Positions 51,993 through 61,257 are shown, numbered from the stretch's first letter. The stretch: 64,000 nucleotides of DNA from Pseudomonas cichorii (GCF_015471405.1 NZ_BLVZ01000013.1:124001-188000), one strand, 5' to 3'. Numbers and translations are program-made. The notes: generated by a model from the sequence alone, not told the origin.

Positions 51993-52291
51993 GGGTGGGC
52001 ATCTGATGGTGAGAATAGTGGCATGTTATGCCGAATATGACGGCCAAAGGGCAAGGAAAAAATTTGCTCGGAACAACCGTCAAGAAGGGCGTTACCGGCC
52101 CATGAAACTGCAACGGTTCAAGGGGATTGGGTCGTCCTGCAAACGGGCTGTCGCAGATTCATGAGTAAATCTCATGACTGTATGCGCCTGAACCACATAG
52201 TCCTGCTCAAGCGACTGGTTTACCTTCCCTACATTCGAGGTGATACAAGGCTCCTCACTCTTTTTGCGCTCCCGATAAAACGGATTACTGA
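51993..52291. other. Divergent intergenic region
   Basis: A 299-base gap between the diguanylate cyclase and the LysR gene. It should hold both promoters. No gene or clear dyad recognised. Confidence 0.4.
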
Positions 52292-53185
52292 ATGCCACCG
52301 GAAAGCTTCAACGATCTATCTGCTTTTACCGTTGTCGCAACCGAGCGCAGCTTCACCAGAGCCGCTGCAAAGCTGGGTGTATCCCAATCGGCCCTCAGCC
52401 ATACCATCCGCAATCTTGAAGCACGGCTGGGCCTGCGCCTGCTGACCCGTACGACCCGCAGCGTCTCACCGACCGAAGCAGGCGAACGTCTGTTGCGCAC
52501 GGTGAAGCCACGCTTCGAGGAAATAGAGTCCGAGCTGGCAATCCTGACGGAAGATCGCGAGAACCCGGTCGGCACTGTCCGCATCACGGCTAGCGAACAC
52601 GCCTCGATCACCATCATCTCGCCGGCGCTGATAAAGCTTCTTCCCCAATATCCGCAGATCAACGTCGAGGTGAACATCGATTCCGGCCTGGTCGATATCG
52701 TTGCCGAGCGCTATGACATGGGCGTACGACTCGGTGACCGGGTCGCCAAGGACATGATTGCAGTCAGAATGAGCCCTGACCTGCGCTGGGTTGTTGTCGG
52801 AGCACCGTCTTACTTTGCAAAACACCCACGACCGCAGGTACCTCAAGACCTGACGGCCCATAACTGCATCAATATCCGCTTTCCTACCCACGGCGACCTC
52901 TTTGCCTGGGACTTCGCCAAAGATGACCAGGAACTCAAGGTCAAGGTTGGCGGGCAACTGACCTTCAACAGCGTGGCCCTGCGACTGGACGCGGTACTGG
53001 CCGGGCTCGGGCTTGCGTACCTGCCAGAAGACCGGGTCGAGCAATTCATCTCCGAAGGAAAACTGATTAACGTCCTGGACGACTGGTGCCCGACCTGCCC
53101 CGGTTATCACCTCTATTACCCGAATCGCCAGTACTCTTCATGTGCGTTTTCTTTGGTAGTCGAGGCGTTGCGATATCAGGGGTGA
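52292..53185 (+). CDS. LysR family transcriptional regulator (DmlR/CrgA-like)
   Basis: A 297-residue LysR regulator: winged helix at residues 5-63 (FNDLSAFTVVATERSFTRAAAKLGVSQSALSHTIRNLEARLGLRLLTRTTRSVSPTEAGERLL) and an effector domain of the CrgA/DmlR-like group (PVGTVRITASEHASITIISPALIKLLPQYPQINVEVNID). ATG 52292 is the natural family start; the ribosome site is weak. Such regulators usually control a divergent gene, here the diguanylate cyclase, but the gap shows no clear LysR box. It converges on a chemoreceptor gene with 15 bases between stops. Confidence 0.92.
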   Translation: MPPESFNDLSAFTVVATERSFTRAAAKLGVSQSALSHTIRNLEARLGLRLLTRTTRSVSPTEAGERLLRTVKPRFEEIESELAILTEDRENPVGTVRITASEHASITIISPALIKLLPQYPQINVEVNIDSGLVDIVAERYDMGVRLGDRVAKDMIAVRMSPDLRWVVVGAPSYFAKHPRPQVPQDLTAHNCINIRFPTHGDLFAWDFAKDDQELKVKVGGQLTFNSVALRLDAVLAGLGLAYLPEDRVEQFISEGKLINVLDDWCPTCPGYHLYYPNRQYSSCAFSLVVEALRYQG

Positions 53186-53200
53186 ACCTCGTCCGCCCCT

Positions 53201-54841
53201 TTAGATAGCGACGGCCTTGGTACGAAAACGCCGTAGCTGGCCATTCAACCCCACAGCAAGTTCGGACAGTTGCTGGCTGGCGGTGCGCGTCTGCTCGGCT
53301 CCGGTAGCGGTCTGTACCGACAGGTCGCGAATACGCACCAGGTTGTGATCAATCTCACGGGCAACCTGAGCCTGCTCCTCGGCGGCGCTGGCAATCACGA
53401 GGTTGCGCTCATCGATCCCGTTGACGGACTGGGCAATGGCTTCCAGCGCAGTGCTGGCGGCCTGAGCCTGTTCCCGGGTCTGCTGTGCCTGATCGGCGCT
53501 GGTCAACAAGGCTTCAACGGTCTGGCCGGTGCCTTGCTGGATGCTGCCGATCATGGTTTCAATCTCACGAGTGGATTCGCCAGTACGCTGAGCCAACGCC
53601 CGCACCTCATCGGCGACAACGGCAAAGCCACGACCTGCATCACCGGCACGTGCCGCCTCGATAGCAGCATTGAGCGCCAACAGGTTGGTCTGATCGGCCA
53701 CAGAGCGGATCACGTCCAGTACCTGGCTGATATTGCGGGTCTGCTCTGCCAGTTGCCGGGCCTGAGTGCTGGCACCGAGGACATTTTCTGTCAGCACCTC
53801 GATAGCCCCAAGGGTATCGCCCAACTGGCGCTGCCCCTGACGTGCCGACTCCGCTGCCTGACGCGACTCGGCCGACGTGGTCGTCGCGTTGCCTGCAACC
53901 TCATCCACCGCCTGGCTCATTTCGGTCACGGCAGTAGCCGCCATCTCGATCTCACTGTTCTGCTGTTGCAGGCCCTGAGCGCTTTCCTGCATGACCGTGG
54001 TCATCTCTTCGGCGGCAGAGGCAAGCTGGGTCGCAGACTGACCGATATGCTCCAGCGTGTCGCGCAACTGGCCTTGCATCTGATGCATCGCCTGCAAAAG
54101 CTGCGCAGCTTCATCGTGGCCGTGGATATCCAGACGCTGGGTGAGGTCGCCATCGGCAATCTTGCTCGCGGCGGCAACGGCCTGGGAGATGGGACGCACA
54201 AGGCTGAGTGTCAGACGCCAGGCCAGCAAAAGAGTCATGCCGAGCGCAGTCAGGATTGCGATCCAGGTGATGGATTTGGCCTGACTGTAAGCAGCACCTG
54301 ACTCCTCGGAAGATGCCTGAATACTGGCCTGATTGATTTTGCTCAGCGTTGCGGTGCGTTCGTTCATCTGAATGCCGAGTTGCGCCATGCTCGTCTGCAT
54401 GATCTTGCGGGCATTCTCGATTTGGCCGGCAGTGATCAGGTCAGCTACCTGGTTGGCATCACGCAAATAATCACGATGAATCTGGCGCAGAGTGTCCACG
54501 GCCTGGCGCTCTGCATCGGAGTCCAGCAACTGTTGGTAGCGATCCAGACCTGCCTTGACCTCAACGCTCAGTTCTTCGATTTTCTTGCGCGTCGTCGCCA
54601 GAGTGGCCGCATCGGGGATAGCCAGCAGGCGTAATGATTCGATGCGGGTACGGGCAAGTTTCAGGGCGATATTGTCAGCTTCAACGATGCTGGGCACATC
54701 ATTCGTCTCCATCCGGATGCCTTGCTTACGAATATCGGAAAGCTGGAGTAAACCAAAAAGTCCCAGCCCGGCGACAAGCGCCGCAAGAACGCCAAAACAG
54801 ATAAGACTACGTGTCGCGATTTTAAAACTACGAAGGTTCAT
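53201..54841 (-). CDS. Methyl-accepting chemotaxis protein, four-helix-bundle sensor
   Basis: A 546-residue chemoreceptor of the Tar/Tsr layout: membrane helix ~residues 13-35, a ~155-residue helical periplasmic domain (4HB type, SDIRKQGIRMETNDVPSIVEADNIALKLARTRIESLRLL), second helix ~192-212, HAMP (LVRPISQAVAAASKIADGDLTQRLDIHGHDEAAQLLQAM), and signalling tip IRSVADQTNLLALNAAIEAARAGDAGRGFAVVADEVRALAQRT. It is less related to the HBM receptors at 45377 and 48253. Start 54841 (MNLRSFKIATRSL) fits many Pseudomonas receptors. Ligand unknown. Confidence 0.93.
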   Translation of the reverse strand: MNLRSFKIATRSLICFGVLAALVAGLGLFGLLQLSDIRKQGIRMETNDVPSIVEADNIALKLARTRIESLRLLAIPDAATLATTRKKIEELSVEVKAGLDRYQQLLDSDAERQAVDTLRQIHRDYLRDANQVADLITAGQIENARKIMQTSMAQLGIQMNERTATLSKINQASIQASSEESGAAYSQAKSITWIAILTALGMTLLLAWRLTLSLVRPISQAVAAASKIADGDLTQRLDIHGHDEAAQLLQAMHQMQGQLRDTLEHIGQSATQLASAAEEMTTVMQESAQGLQQQNSEIEMAATAVTEMSQAVDEVAGNATTTSAESRQAAESARQGQRQLGDTLGAIEVLTENVLGASTQARQLAEQTRNISQVLDVIRSVADQTNLLALNAAIEAARAGDAGRGFAVVADEVRALAQRTGESTREIETMIGSIQQGTGQTVEALLTSADQAQQTREQAQAASTALEAIAQSVNGIDERNLVIASAAEEQAQVAREIDHNLVRIRDLSVQTATGAEQTRTASQQLSELAVGLNGQLRRFRTKAVAI

Positions 54842-55078
54842 GATGGGCTCGCATCAGGCCTGCCAATCAATGAGTCAGCAGACTGCTATTGGGTTATTTA
54901 GTACATGGTCAGACAGAGAGCTGAACGCAGGCAGGCAAAGGGGAGAAGTGCAAAGCTCCCATTCGCCCAATGGACGCTGTTTGCTTAAACTCTTCGATCA
55001 CGATTAAAACCGGGTCAATATTCAGGTTTTTTCATGACATTAAAGCGTCACACTTTCCATTGCCGAACTTTAATACTT

Positions 55079-55315
55079 TCATAGTTCCGTGAGCGGCTCA
55101 CCCGGCATCGACGGGGTGCATTTCAGCACATTCGCCGAGGAATCATAGTGTCCCTGAATACAAATTTCAGTGTCCGCAGACTCCAGACACGCCAGAAAAC
55201 TTAACACTTCATTCATCACGGCGCAGTGTCCACGAACGCTAAAAACATTGTGCGCGCCGCAACTCCACACGCCTGTAAAATAGGGTGATAATTCTAAAAT
55301 TCTTTCTTCAATCAC
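55079..55315 (-). CDS. Possible small protein, unknown
   Basis: A 78-codon frame starting with GTG at 55315 inside a 560-base gap (54842-55401) that has lower GC than its surroundings. The product (MIEERILELSPYFTGVWSCGAHNVFSVRGHCAVMNEVLSFL...) has a believable composition with four Cys, but there is no recognisable domain and no ribosome site before the GTG. It is divergent from the AraC-type regulator, 86 bases away, and could be its partner or chance. The rest of the gap shows no other gene. Confidence 0.35.
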   Translation of the reverse strand: MIEERILELSPYFTGVWSCGAHNVFSVRGHCAVMNEVLSFLACLESADTEICIQGHYDSSANVLKCTPSMPGEPLTEL

Positions 55316-55401
55316 TCATTTCAACAATGTTGATCGAGCAAGGCTTGGCATGATCTTTCATGTTTGGCATTCTCACTAAAGATTTCACTTAGAAGCTCGC
55401 T

Positions 55402-56412
55402 ATGCCTACTCTCGCTGCCTCTTGTGCCCAAGTAATCCTACGCCTGGCTACCACCCTGTCTGCGCCATCCATGGAGTTCCAACGATTTTATTCGGACGTA
55501 GAGATGAGCGTTCAGGAGGGGTCAAGGCTCAAGGTAACAGAGGCATCCCGCCTGGTTGCGGCAATCACTGAAGAATCCGGTGATCCCGAGACAGGATTGT
55601 ATTCCTACGGTTTATTCCAGCCCGGCCAGTTGAACTCACAGCTGTACGCAATCATGTCCAGCTCAACCCTGGGCGAAGCGCTAAAGACGATGGGGCAATA
55701 CTCCGTCCTGCTATCAGATGGTATGCCTGTCTCCGTAACTGAAGACGCAGAGACCCTGACCATTGAGTTTCTTCGCCTGGAATCGGTCAACGTTAACAGA
55801 CAGTACATTGACTGCTGTCTGTCCACACAGGTGGCTTTGACGCATTGGTTATTGCCGTGGGACAAACCCATCCCTGTGGCAGCAGCCTTCAGTTACAAGC
55901 AACCGGAAGACTGCACAATGCTGGAGTCTTTTTTTGGAAACAACTTAACATTCTCCAGCGACATCAACAGCATAAGCTACTCCCTGACCGACTGCGCGCG
56001 CCCCTTGAGCACCGCCAATCCGGCATTGAAAATACATCATTTGAATTACACGAATGAAGAGCTTTCTCTGCGCCAATATAGAATTTCCCCCATTGTCAGA
56101 AACCATATTTTTGTCTCCTTATCTTCGGGTAACTTGATGTCATTGGCCCAAGTGGCGCTCAAAATGAACTTAAGTACACGAACGCTTCAAAACCGACTCG
56201 ATGATGAGTCTACGGGCTTTCAAAACCTTCTGGATGAGTGCCGACGGGAACTGGCGGACCAGCTTCTTTGCTTTACAGAGGCAACGATAATCTCCATCGC
56301 TGAAAAACTGAGCTTTCGCGACAGCAGCAGTTTTCACAAAGCCTGTAATCGCTGGTTTGGCTGCCCACCGGGGTTGTATAGAAGTAAAAGTCTCAGGAAG
56401 GCGGTTCACTGA
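55402..56412 (+). CDS. AraC family transcriptional regulator
   Basis: A 336-residue regulator with the Arabinose_bd-type N-terminal domain of the OruR/ArgR-like AraC group (~residues 15-205; VTEASRLVAAITEESGDPETGLYSYGLFQPGQLNSQLYAIMSSSTLGEALKTM) and a C-terminal AraC double helix-turn-helix (~235-332; GNLMSLAQVALKMNLSTRTLQNRLDDESTGFQNLLDECRRELADQLLCFTEATIISIAEKLSFRDSSSFHKACNRWFGCPPG). ATG 55402 has only a weak AGAAG. Base composition is lower in GC than the neighbours and it sits beside the glmS attachment region, so it may be acquired. Target unknown. Confidence 0.9.
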   Translation: MPTLAASCAQVILRLATTLSAPSMEFQRFYSDVEMSVQEGSRLKVTEASRLVAAITEESGDPETGLYSYGLFQPGQLNSQLYAIMSSSTLGEALKTMGQYSVLLSDGMPVSVTEDAETLTIEFLRLESVNVNRQYIDCCLSTQVALTHWLLPWDKPIPVAAAFSYKQPEDCTMLESFFGNNLTFSSDINSISYSLTDCARPLSTANPALKIHHLNYTNEELSLRQYRISPIVRNHIFVSLSSGNLMSLAQVALKMNLSTRTLQNRLDDESTGFQNLLDECRRELADQLLCFTEATIISIAEKLSFRDSSSFHKACNRWFGCPPGLYRSKSLRKAVH

Positions 56413-56523
56413 GAATCAGTGACTCGCACCTTGTATGGTGAGATGGAAGACACGGCTGTCAGCGACACCCGCTGGAGGAGTGGTTGGGGATAACTCTTGG
56501 GGTGTATCAACTCTGTGGGTCTT

Positions 56524-56570
56524 AGCCTGGAAACTCTATAAAAGAGCTTCCAGGCTGTGATGGTTTTATT
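56524..56570 (+). terminator. Hairpin, probable terminator after the AraC gene
   Basis: AGCCTGGAA...TTCCAGGCT with CTCT/AGAG continuing the stem around ATAAA (one A/C mismatch), then GTGATGGTTTTATT. It lies about 110 bases after the AraC stop and 53 bases beyond the glmS stop on the other strand, so it may serve either transcript. Confidence 0.5.
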
Positions 56571-56582
56571 GCTGTGGACCCA

Positions 56583-56585
56583 TCA
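56583..56585. other. Predicted attTn7 insertion point
   Basis: Tn7 inserts about 25 bases past the glmS stop codon, directed by TnsD binding to the conserved 3' end of glmS (encoding DVDQPRNLAKSVTVE here, 56609 upward). That places the site near 56584. No Tn7 ends, target-site duplication or tns genes are seen, so the site is unoccupied in this strain. Confidence 0.7.
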
Positions 56586-56608
56586 TGGTTTTACCATCTG
56601 TGGATAAC

Positions 56609-58444
56609 TCACTCCACAGTCACAGACTTCGCCAGATTCCTCGGCTGATCAACGTCCGTACCTTTCAACACTGCCACGTAGTACGAGAGCAATTGCAGCG
56701 GGATGGTGTAGAGGATCGGAGCAAGTGCATCGATGATGTGTGGCATGGCGATGACGTGGGTGCCTTCGCCGTTTTTCATGCCGGCTTGCTCGTCAGCGAA
56801 CACCACCAGTTCACCGCCGCGTGCGCGGACTTCCTGAAGGTTGGATTTGAGTTTTTCCAGCAGTTCGTTGTTGGGCGCGACGGTGACGACCGGCATGTCG
56901 TTATCCACAAGCGCCAATGGACCGTGCTTGAGTTCGCCGGCCGGGTAGGCTTCGGCGTGGATGTACGAGATTTCCTTGAGCTTGAGGGCTCCTTCCATCG
57001 CTACCGGGAACTGCGCGCCACGGCCCAGGAACAGGGTGTGGTGCTTCTCGGCGAATAGCTCGGCGACTTTCTCGACGGTGCTGTCCATGGCCAGTGCCTC
57101 ACCCAGACGGGTCGGCAGGCGACGCAGTTCTTCGACCAGTTCGGCTTCGACACCTTCATCCAGTGTGCCTTTGACTTGCCCAAGGGACAGGGTCAGCAAC
57201 AGCAGGGCAACCAGTTGGGTGGTGAAGGCCTTGGTGGAGGCCACACCGATTTCAGGACCGGCCTGAGTCAGCAGGGTCAGGTCCGACTCGCGTACCAGCG
57301 AGCTGATGCCGACGTTGCAGATCGCCAGGCTTGCCAGGAAGCCCAGTTCCTTGGCGTTACGCAGTGCGGCCAGGGTGTCGGCGGTTTCGCCGGACTGGGA
57401 GATCGAAACGAACAGGGTGTCCGGCTGGACTACAACCTTGCGATAGCGGAACTCGCTGGCCACTTCGACCTGGCAAGGAATACCGGCCAGACCTTCGAGC
57501 CAGTAACGCGCAACCATACCGGCGTGATAGCTGGTGCCGCAGGCCACGATCTGGACATTACGGACCTTGGCGAACAGTTCGGCAGCTTGCGGGCCAAAAG
57601 CATGAACCAGCACTTGTTGCTGACCCAGACGACCTTCCAGCGTGCGCTGCACAACCTTGGGCTGCTCGTGGATTTCCTTGAGCATGAAGTGACGATATTC
57701 GCCCTTGTCGGCCGCTTCGGCACCTTCGTGGTATTGCACGGTTTCACGGACCACCGGCAGACCATCCACAGTCCAGATCTGCACGCTGTCGCGACGGATC
57801 TCTGCGATATCGCCTTCTTCCAGATACACGAAGCGGTCGGTTACCTGACGCAATGCCAACTGGTCCGATGCCAGGAAGTTTTCACCAAGGCCCAGGCCAA
57901 TCACCAGCGGGCTGCCGCTGCGAGCAGCCAGCAGACGATCCGGTTGTTTGGCGCTGATAACCGCCAGGCCATAAGCACCGTGCAGTTCCTTGACTGCCGC
58001 TTTCAGGGCGTCGGCCAGATCAGGGGTGTCCTTGAGCTTGTGGTGCAGCAAATGGACGATGACTTCAGTGTCGGTATCGGAAACGAATACGTAACCCAGG
58101 CCTTTGAGGCGCTCGCGCAGGGCTTCATGGTTTTCGATGATGCCGTTGTGGACAACTGCCAGTTCGTCAGCTGAAAAGTGCGGGTGTGCATTACGCTCGC
58201 AAGGCGCACCGTGGGTGGCCCAACGAGTGTGAGCGATACCCAGGCGACCGTTCAGAGGCTCGCCTGCAAGTGCTTGCTCCAGCTCACTGACCTTGCCCGA
58301 ACGGCGACGACGCTCAAGGGTGCCTTCATTGCTGAAAACGGCTACACCTGCGCTGTCATAACCACGGTATTCAAGACGTTTTAGCCCTTCCAGCAGAATG
58401 GCTGTGATACTACGTTCAGCAACGGCGCCGACAATTCCACACAT
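56609..58444 (-). CDS. glmS: Glutamine--fructose-6-phosphate aminotransferase GlmS
   Basis: A 611-residue enzyme that makes glucosamine-6-phosphate from fructose-6-phosphate and glutamine, the first step to UDP-GlcNAc. The N-terminal glutaminase starts MCGIVGAVAERSITAILLEGLKRLEYRGYDSAG with the catalytic Cys2; two SIS sugar-isomerase domains follow (~290-420 with CGTSYHAG and SISQSGETADT, and ~460-595 with FLGRGAQFPVAMEGALKLKEISYIHAEAYPAGELKHGP), ending NLAKSVTVE. The glmR regulator is nine bases upstream, so both are co-transcribed. No glmS ribozyme is expected in Pseudomonas. Confidence 0.98.
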   Translation of the reverse strand: MCGIVGAVAERSITAILLEGLKRLEYRGYDSAGVAVFSNEGTLERRRRSGKVSELEQALAGEPLNGRLGIAHTRWATHGAPCERNAHPHFSADELAVVHNGIIENHEALRERLKGLGYVFVSDTDTEVIVHLLHHKLKDTPDLADALKAAVKELHGAYGLAVISAKQPDRLLAARSGSPLVIGLGLGENFLASDQLALRQVTDRFVYLEEGDIAEIRRDSVQIWTVDGLPVVRETVQYHEGAEAADKGEYRHFMLKEIHEQPKVVQRTLEGRLGQQQVLVHAFGPQAAELFAKVRNVQIVACGTSYHAGMVARYWLEGLAGIPCQVEVASEFRYRKVVVQPDTLFVSISQSGETADTLAALRNAKELGFLASLAICNVGISSLVRESDLTLLTQAGPEIGVASTKAFTTQLVALLLLTLSLGQVKGTLDEGVEAELVEELRRLPTRLGEALAMDSTVEKVAELFAEKHHTLFLGRGAQFPVAMEGALKLKEISYIHAEAYPAGELKHGPLALVDNDMPVVTVAPNNELLEKLKSNLQEVRARGGELVVFADEQAGMKNGEGTHVIAMPHIIDALAPILYTIPLQLLSYYVAVLKGTDVDQPRNLAKSVTVE

Positions 58445-58453
58445 GGTTCTCTC

Positions 58454-59221
58454 CTAGCTGACAGCGGCACAAATCAGGGTAATGCCGCGGGCTTTTATCT
58501 GTTCGCGTGCCTCGTCGGGCAGGCGCTCATCTGTAATAAGGGTATGGATACTGCTCCAGGGCAGTTCCAGATTGGGAATCTTGCGACCGACTTTATCGGC
58601 TTCAACCATGACGATCACTTCGCGGGCGACTTCAGCCATGACCCGACTCAGGCCCAGCAACTCATTGAAGGTTGTGGTACCTCGAACCAGATCGATGCCA
58701 TCAGCACCGATGAACAATTGATCGAAATCGTAGGAGCGTAGAACCTGCTCGGCTACCTGTCCCTGAAAGGATTCGGAGTGCGGGTCCCAGGTTCCACCGG
58801 TCATCAACAGCACCGGTTCATGCTCAAGCTCAGCCAGAGCGCGGGCCACATTCAGGGAGTTGGTCATCACGACCAGACCCGGCTGATTCCCAAGCTCGGG
58901 AATCAGCGCAGCAGTGGTGCTGCCACTGTCCACAATGATCCGCGCATGTTCGCGAATCCGCGACACTGCCGCACGGGCAATGGCTTGCTTGTATCTGGAA
59001 ACAGGCTGACTGCTCTCGGCAATCAGTTCCTGAGGCAAGGTGATAGCGCCACCGTAGCGGCGTAACAACAGACCGTTGCTTTCAAGAGCAGCCAGATCCT
59101 TTCGGATCGTAACTTCTGAAGTTTCAAAATGCCTGGCCAGATCATCGACACTGACTTCGCCCTGCTCATTGAGCAAGGCGAGGATATTATGGCGACGTTG
59201 GGGTGTATTGCGTTTCGACAT
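58454..59221 (-). CDS. glmR: DeoR family regulator GlmR
   Basis: A 255-residue DeoR-type regulator: N-terminal helix-turn-helix (MSKRNTPQRRHNILALLNEQGEVSVDDLARHFETSEVTIRKDLAALESNGLLLRRYGGA, residues 1-58) and a DeoR sensor domain with IIVDSGSTTAALIPEL and FIGADGIDLVRGTTTFNE. It corresponds to the gene between glmU and glmS in P. aeruginosa (PA5550) and is expected to respond to amino-sugar phosphates. Start 59221 follows the conserved N-terminus, although the ribosome site is poor. Nine bases separate it from glmS. Confidence 0.93.
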   Translation of the reverse strand: MSKRNTPQRRHNILALLNEQGEVSVDDLARHFETSEVTIRKDLAALESNGLLLRRYGGAITLPQELIAESSQPVSRYKQAIARAAVSRIREHARIIVDSGSTTAALIPELGNQPGLVVMTNSLNVARALAELEHEPVLLMTGGTWDPHSESFQGQVAEQVLRSYDFDQLFIGADGIDLVRGTTTFNELLGLSRVMAEVAREVIVMVEADKVGRKIPNLELPWSSIHTLITDERLPDEAREQIKARGITLICAAVS

Positions 59222-59291
59222 TTTGGCTTTAAGTTTCGATTCAAAAGATAACGAAAGCAATAAAACCCTATTATCGGAAGATGGTCAACCC

Positions 59292-59347
59292 GTAGGAGCG
59301 AATTCATTCGCGAATGAAGCTGTTTCGCGAATAAATGCGCTCCTGTG
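59292..59347. repeat. REP-like palindrome between glmU and glmR
   Basis: Left arm begins GTAGGAGCGAATTCATTCGC; right arm is TTCGCGAATAAATGCGCTCC followed by TGTGG, with a few mismatches and a 9-base centre. It ends eight bases from the glmU stop. Confidence 0.82.
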
Positions 59348-59354
59348 GATAACC

Positions 59355-60722
59355 TTATGGTTTCTTGACCTTCACCGGGCGCTTCCAGCCTTCGATGTTG
59401 CGCTGGCGTGCACGAGCAACACCCAACTGTTCGGCCGGAATGTCCTGAGTGATGGTGGAACCTGCGGCAGTGCTGGCTCCTGAAGAGATATCCACAGGCG
59501 CGACCAGCGAGTTGTTGGAGCCAATGAATACGTCTTCGCCCAGAATGGTCTTGTGCTTGTTGGCGCCATCGTAGTTACAGGTGATGGTGCCTGCACCGAT
59601 ATTGGTTCTCGCTCCGATCTCGGCGTCGCCCAGATACGTCAGGTGCCCGGCTTTTGCGCCGTCCCCGAGGTGAGCATTCTTGAGTTCGACAAAGTTACCC
59701 ACATGGGCCTTGGCACCCAGAACGCTGCCTGGACGCAGACGGGCGAATGGACCGGCATCACTGCCCTCGCCCAGAATCGCGCCTTCGATATGGCTATTGG
59801 CTTTGACCACTACGCCTTTGCGCAGGGTGCTGTCCTTGATGACACAGTTCGGGCCGATGACCACGTCATCTTCAATGACCACGCGACCTTCAAGGATCAC
59901 GTTGATATCGATCAGCACATCACGACCGACAGTCACTTCACCGCGCACGTCGAAACGTGCAGGGTCACGCAGGGTCACGCCAGCAGCCATCACACGACGG
60001 GCCTCACGCAACTGGTAATGACGCTCCAGTTCCGCCAATTGCTTGCGGTCATTGGCGCCCTGCACTTCCATCGCGTCGTGGGGCTGTTCCGTGGCAACCA
60101 CCAGGCCGTCACTGACCGCCATGGCAATCACATCCGTCAGGTAATACTCGCCCTGGGCATTGTTGTTGGACAAACGTCCAAGCCAGTCAGCCAGGCGCTT
60201 GCCGGGCACCGCAAGAATACCGGTGTTGCCTTCATTGATCGCTTTTTGAGCTTCGCTGGCGTCCTTGTGCTCGACGATGGCACAGACCCGGTTCTGTTCG
60301 TCGCGCACGATACGGCCGTAGCCTGTCGGATCGTCCAGGGTCACGGTCAGCAGGCCCAACTGCTCGGGTGTGACCAGAGCCAGCAAGCGCTGCAGGGTCT
60401 GGACTTCAATCAGCGGTACATCGCCGTAAAGAATCAGCACAGTGTCGGCGCTCAGTTCAGGCACTGCCTGGGCGACTGCGTGGCCAGTACCGAGTTGCTT
60501 GTCCTGCATGACGAAATTCAGGTCATCCGCCGCCAGACGTTCGCGCACAGCATCGGCGCCATGGCCGATCACTACATGAATACCGTTTGGGGATAACTGT
60601 CGTGCGCTGTGGATAACATGGCCAAGCATGGAATTACCTGCCACAGGGTGCAGGACTTTAGGCAAGGCCGAACGCATCCGGGTACCTTGGCCAGCGGCAA
60701 GAATAACGATATCGAGAGACAT
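59355..60722 (-). CDS. glmU: Bifunctional GlmU (acetyltransferase / uridylyltransferase)
   Basis: A 455-residue enzyme that acetylates glucosamine-1-phosphate and then couples it to UTP, giving UDP-GlcNAc for peptidoglycan and lipopolysaccharide. The N-terminal pyrophosphorylase has LAAGQGTRMRSALPKVLHPVAG (residues 7-28) and ILYGDVPL; the C-terminal left-handed beta helix has repeated hexapeptides and the acetyltransferase region KNAHLGDGAKAGHLTYLGDAEIGARTNIGAGTITCNYDG. Start 60722 (MSLDIVILAAG) is the family start. It is separated from atpC by the terminator at 60769-60803, so it has its own promoter. Confidence 0.98.
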   Translation of the reverse strand: MSLDIVILAAGQGTRMRSALPKVLHPVAGNSMLGHVIHSARQLSPNGIHVVIGHGADAVRERLAADDLNFVMQDKQLGTGHAVAQAVPELSADTVLILYGDVPLIEVQTLQRLLALVTPEQLGLLTVTLDDPTGYGRIVRDEQNRVCAIVEHKDASEAQKAINEGNTGILAVPGKRLADWLGRLSNNNAQGEYYLTDVIAMAVSDGLVVATEQPHDAMEVQGANDRKQLAELERHYQLREARRVMAAGVTLRDPARFDVRGEVTVGRDVLIDINVILEGRVVIEDDVVIGPNCVIKDSTLRKGVVVKANSHIEGAILGEGSDAGPFARLRPGSVLGAKAHVGNFVELKNAHLGDGAKAGHLTYLGDAEIGARTNIGAGTITCNYDGANKHKTILGEDVFIGSNNSLVAPVDISSGASTAAGSTITQDIPAEQLGVARARQRNIEGWKRPVKVKKP

Positions 60723-60768
60723 GAGGACTACCAACTGAGCGGTAACCAGCCCGGAACGGGCTGATCCT

Positions 60769-60803
60769 GAAAAAAGAAAAAGGGTAGCCGAGGCTACCCT
60801 TTT
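60769..60803 (-). terminator. Rho-independent terminator of the atp operon
   Basis: Perfect 12-base stem AAAAGGGTAGCC / GGCTACCCTTTT with a two-base centre. On the minus strand it is followed by TTTTCTTTTTT-type sequence. It lies 28 bases past the atpC stop. Confidence 0.92.
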
Positions 60804-60831
60804 ACTCAATCGCGCATTGAAACCAGCGGGG

Positions 60832-61257
60832 TTAGCCGCCGAACTTCTTGCGAATTTGCTGAACGGTGCGCAGCTGAGCTGCAGCCTCGGCCAGACGAGC
60901 AGTCGCAGATCCGTAATCGAAGTCCGCGCCTTTTTCGTTCAGGGCCTTCTCGGCAGCCTTGACGGCGGCCTGAGCAGAAGCTTCGTCTAGGTCGGCAGCA
61001 CGTTGCACAGTATCGGCAAGCACCTTGACCATGTTCGGCTGAACCTCGAGGAAACCACCGGAGATGTAGAACACCTCGGCTTCCCCACCCTGCTTGATCA
61101 AGCGGATCGGGCCCGGGACCAGATTGGTGATCAGAGGCGCGTGGCCTGGAGCGATACCGAGATCACCCAGGTTACCGTGCGCAATCACCATCTCGACCAG
61201 ACCGGAGAAGATTTCCCCTTCCGCGCTGACGATGTCGCAATGGACTGTCATAGCCAT
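60832..61257 (-). CDS. atpC: ATP synthase epsilon subunit
   Basis: A 141-residue F1 subunit of the rotor stalk that also restrains ATP hydrolysis. The N-terminal beta sandwich (VHCDIVSAEGEIFSGLVEMVIAHGNLGDLGIAPGHAPLITNLVPGPIRL) and the C-terminal helical hairpin (residues ~90-138) are both present. Start 61257 has GAGG seven bases upstream; ATG 61251 is an alternative. Last gene of the atp operon. Confidence 0.97.
   Translation of the reverse strand: MAMTVHCDIVSAEGEIFSGLVEMVIAHGNLGDLGIAPGHAPLITNLVPGPIRLIKQGGEAEVFYISGGFLEVQPNMVKVLADTVQRAADLDEASAQAAVKAAEKALNEKGADFDYGSATARLAEAAAQLRTVQQIRKKFGG

Noticed and set aside
56413..56608. Tn7-like transposon downstream of glmS
   Set aside because: No tns genes, terminal repeats or 5-base duplication are visible. 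Only the empty attachment region is present.
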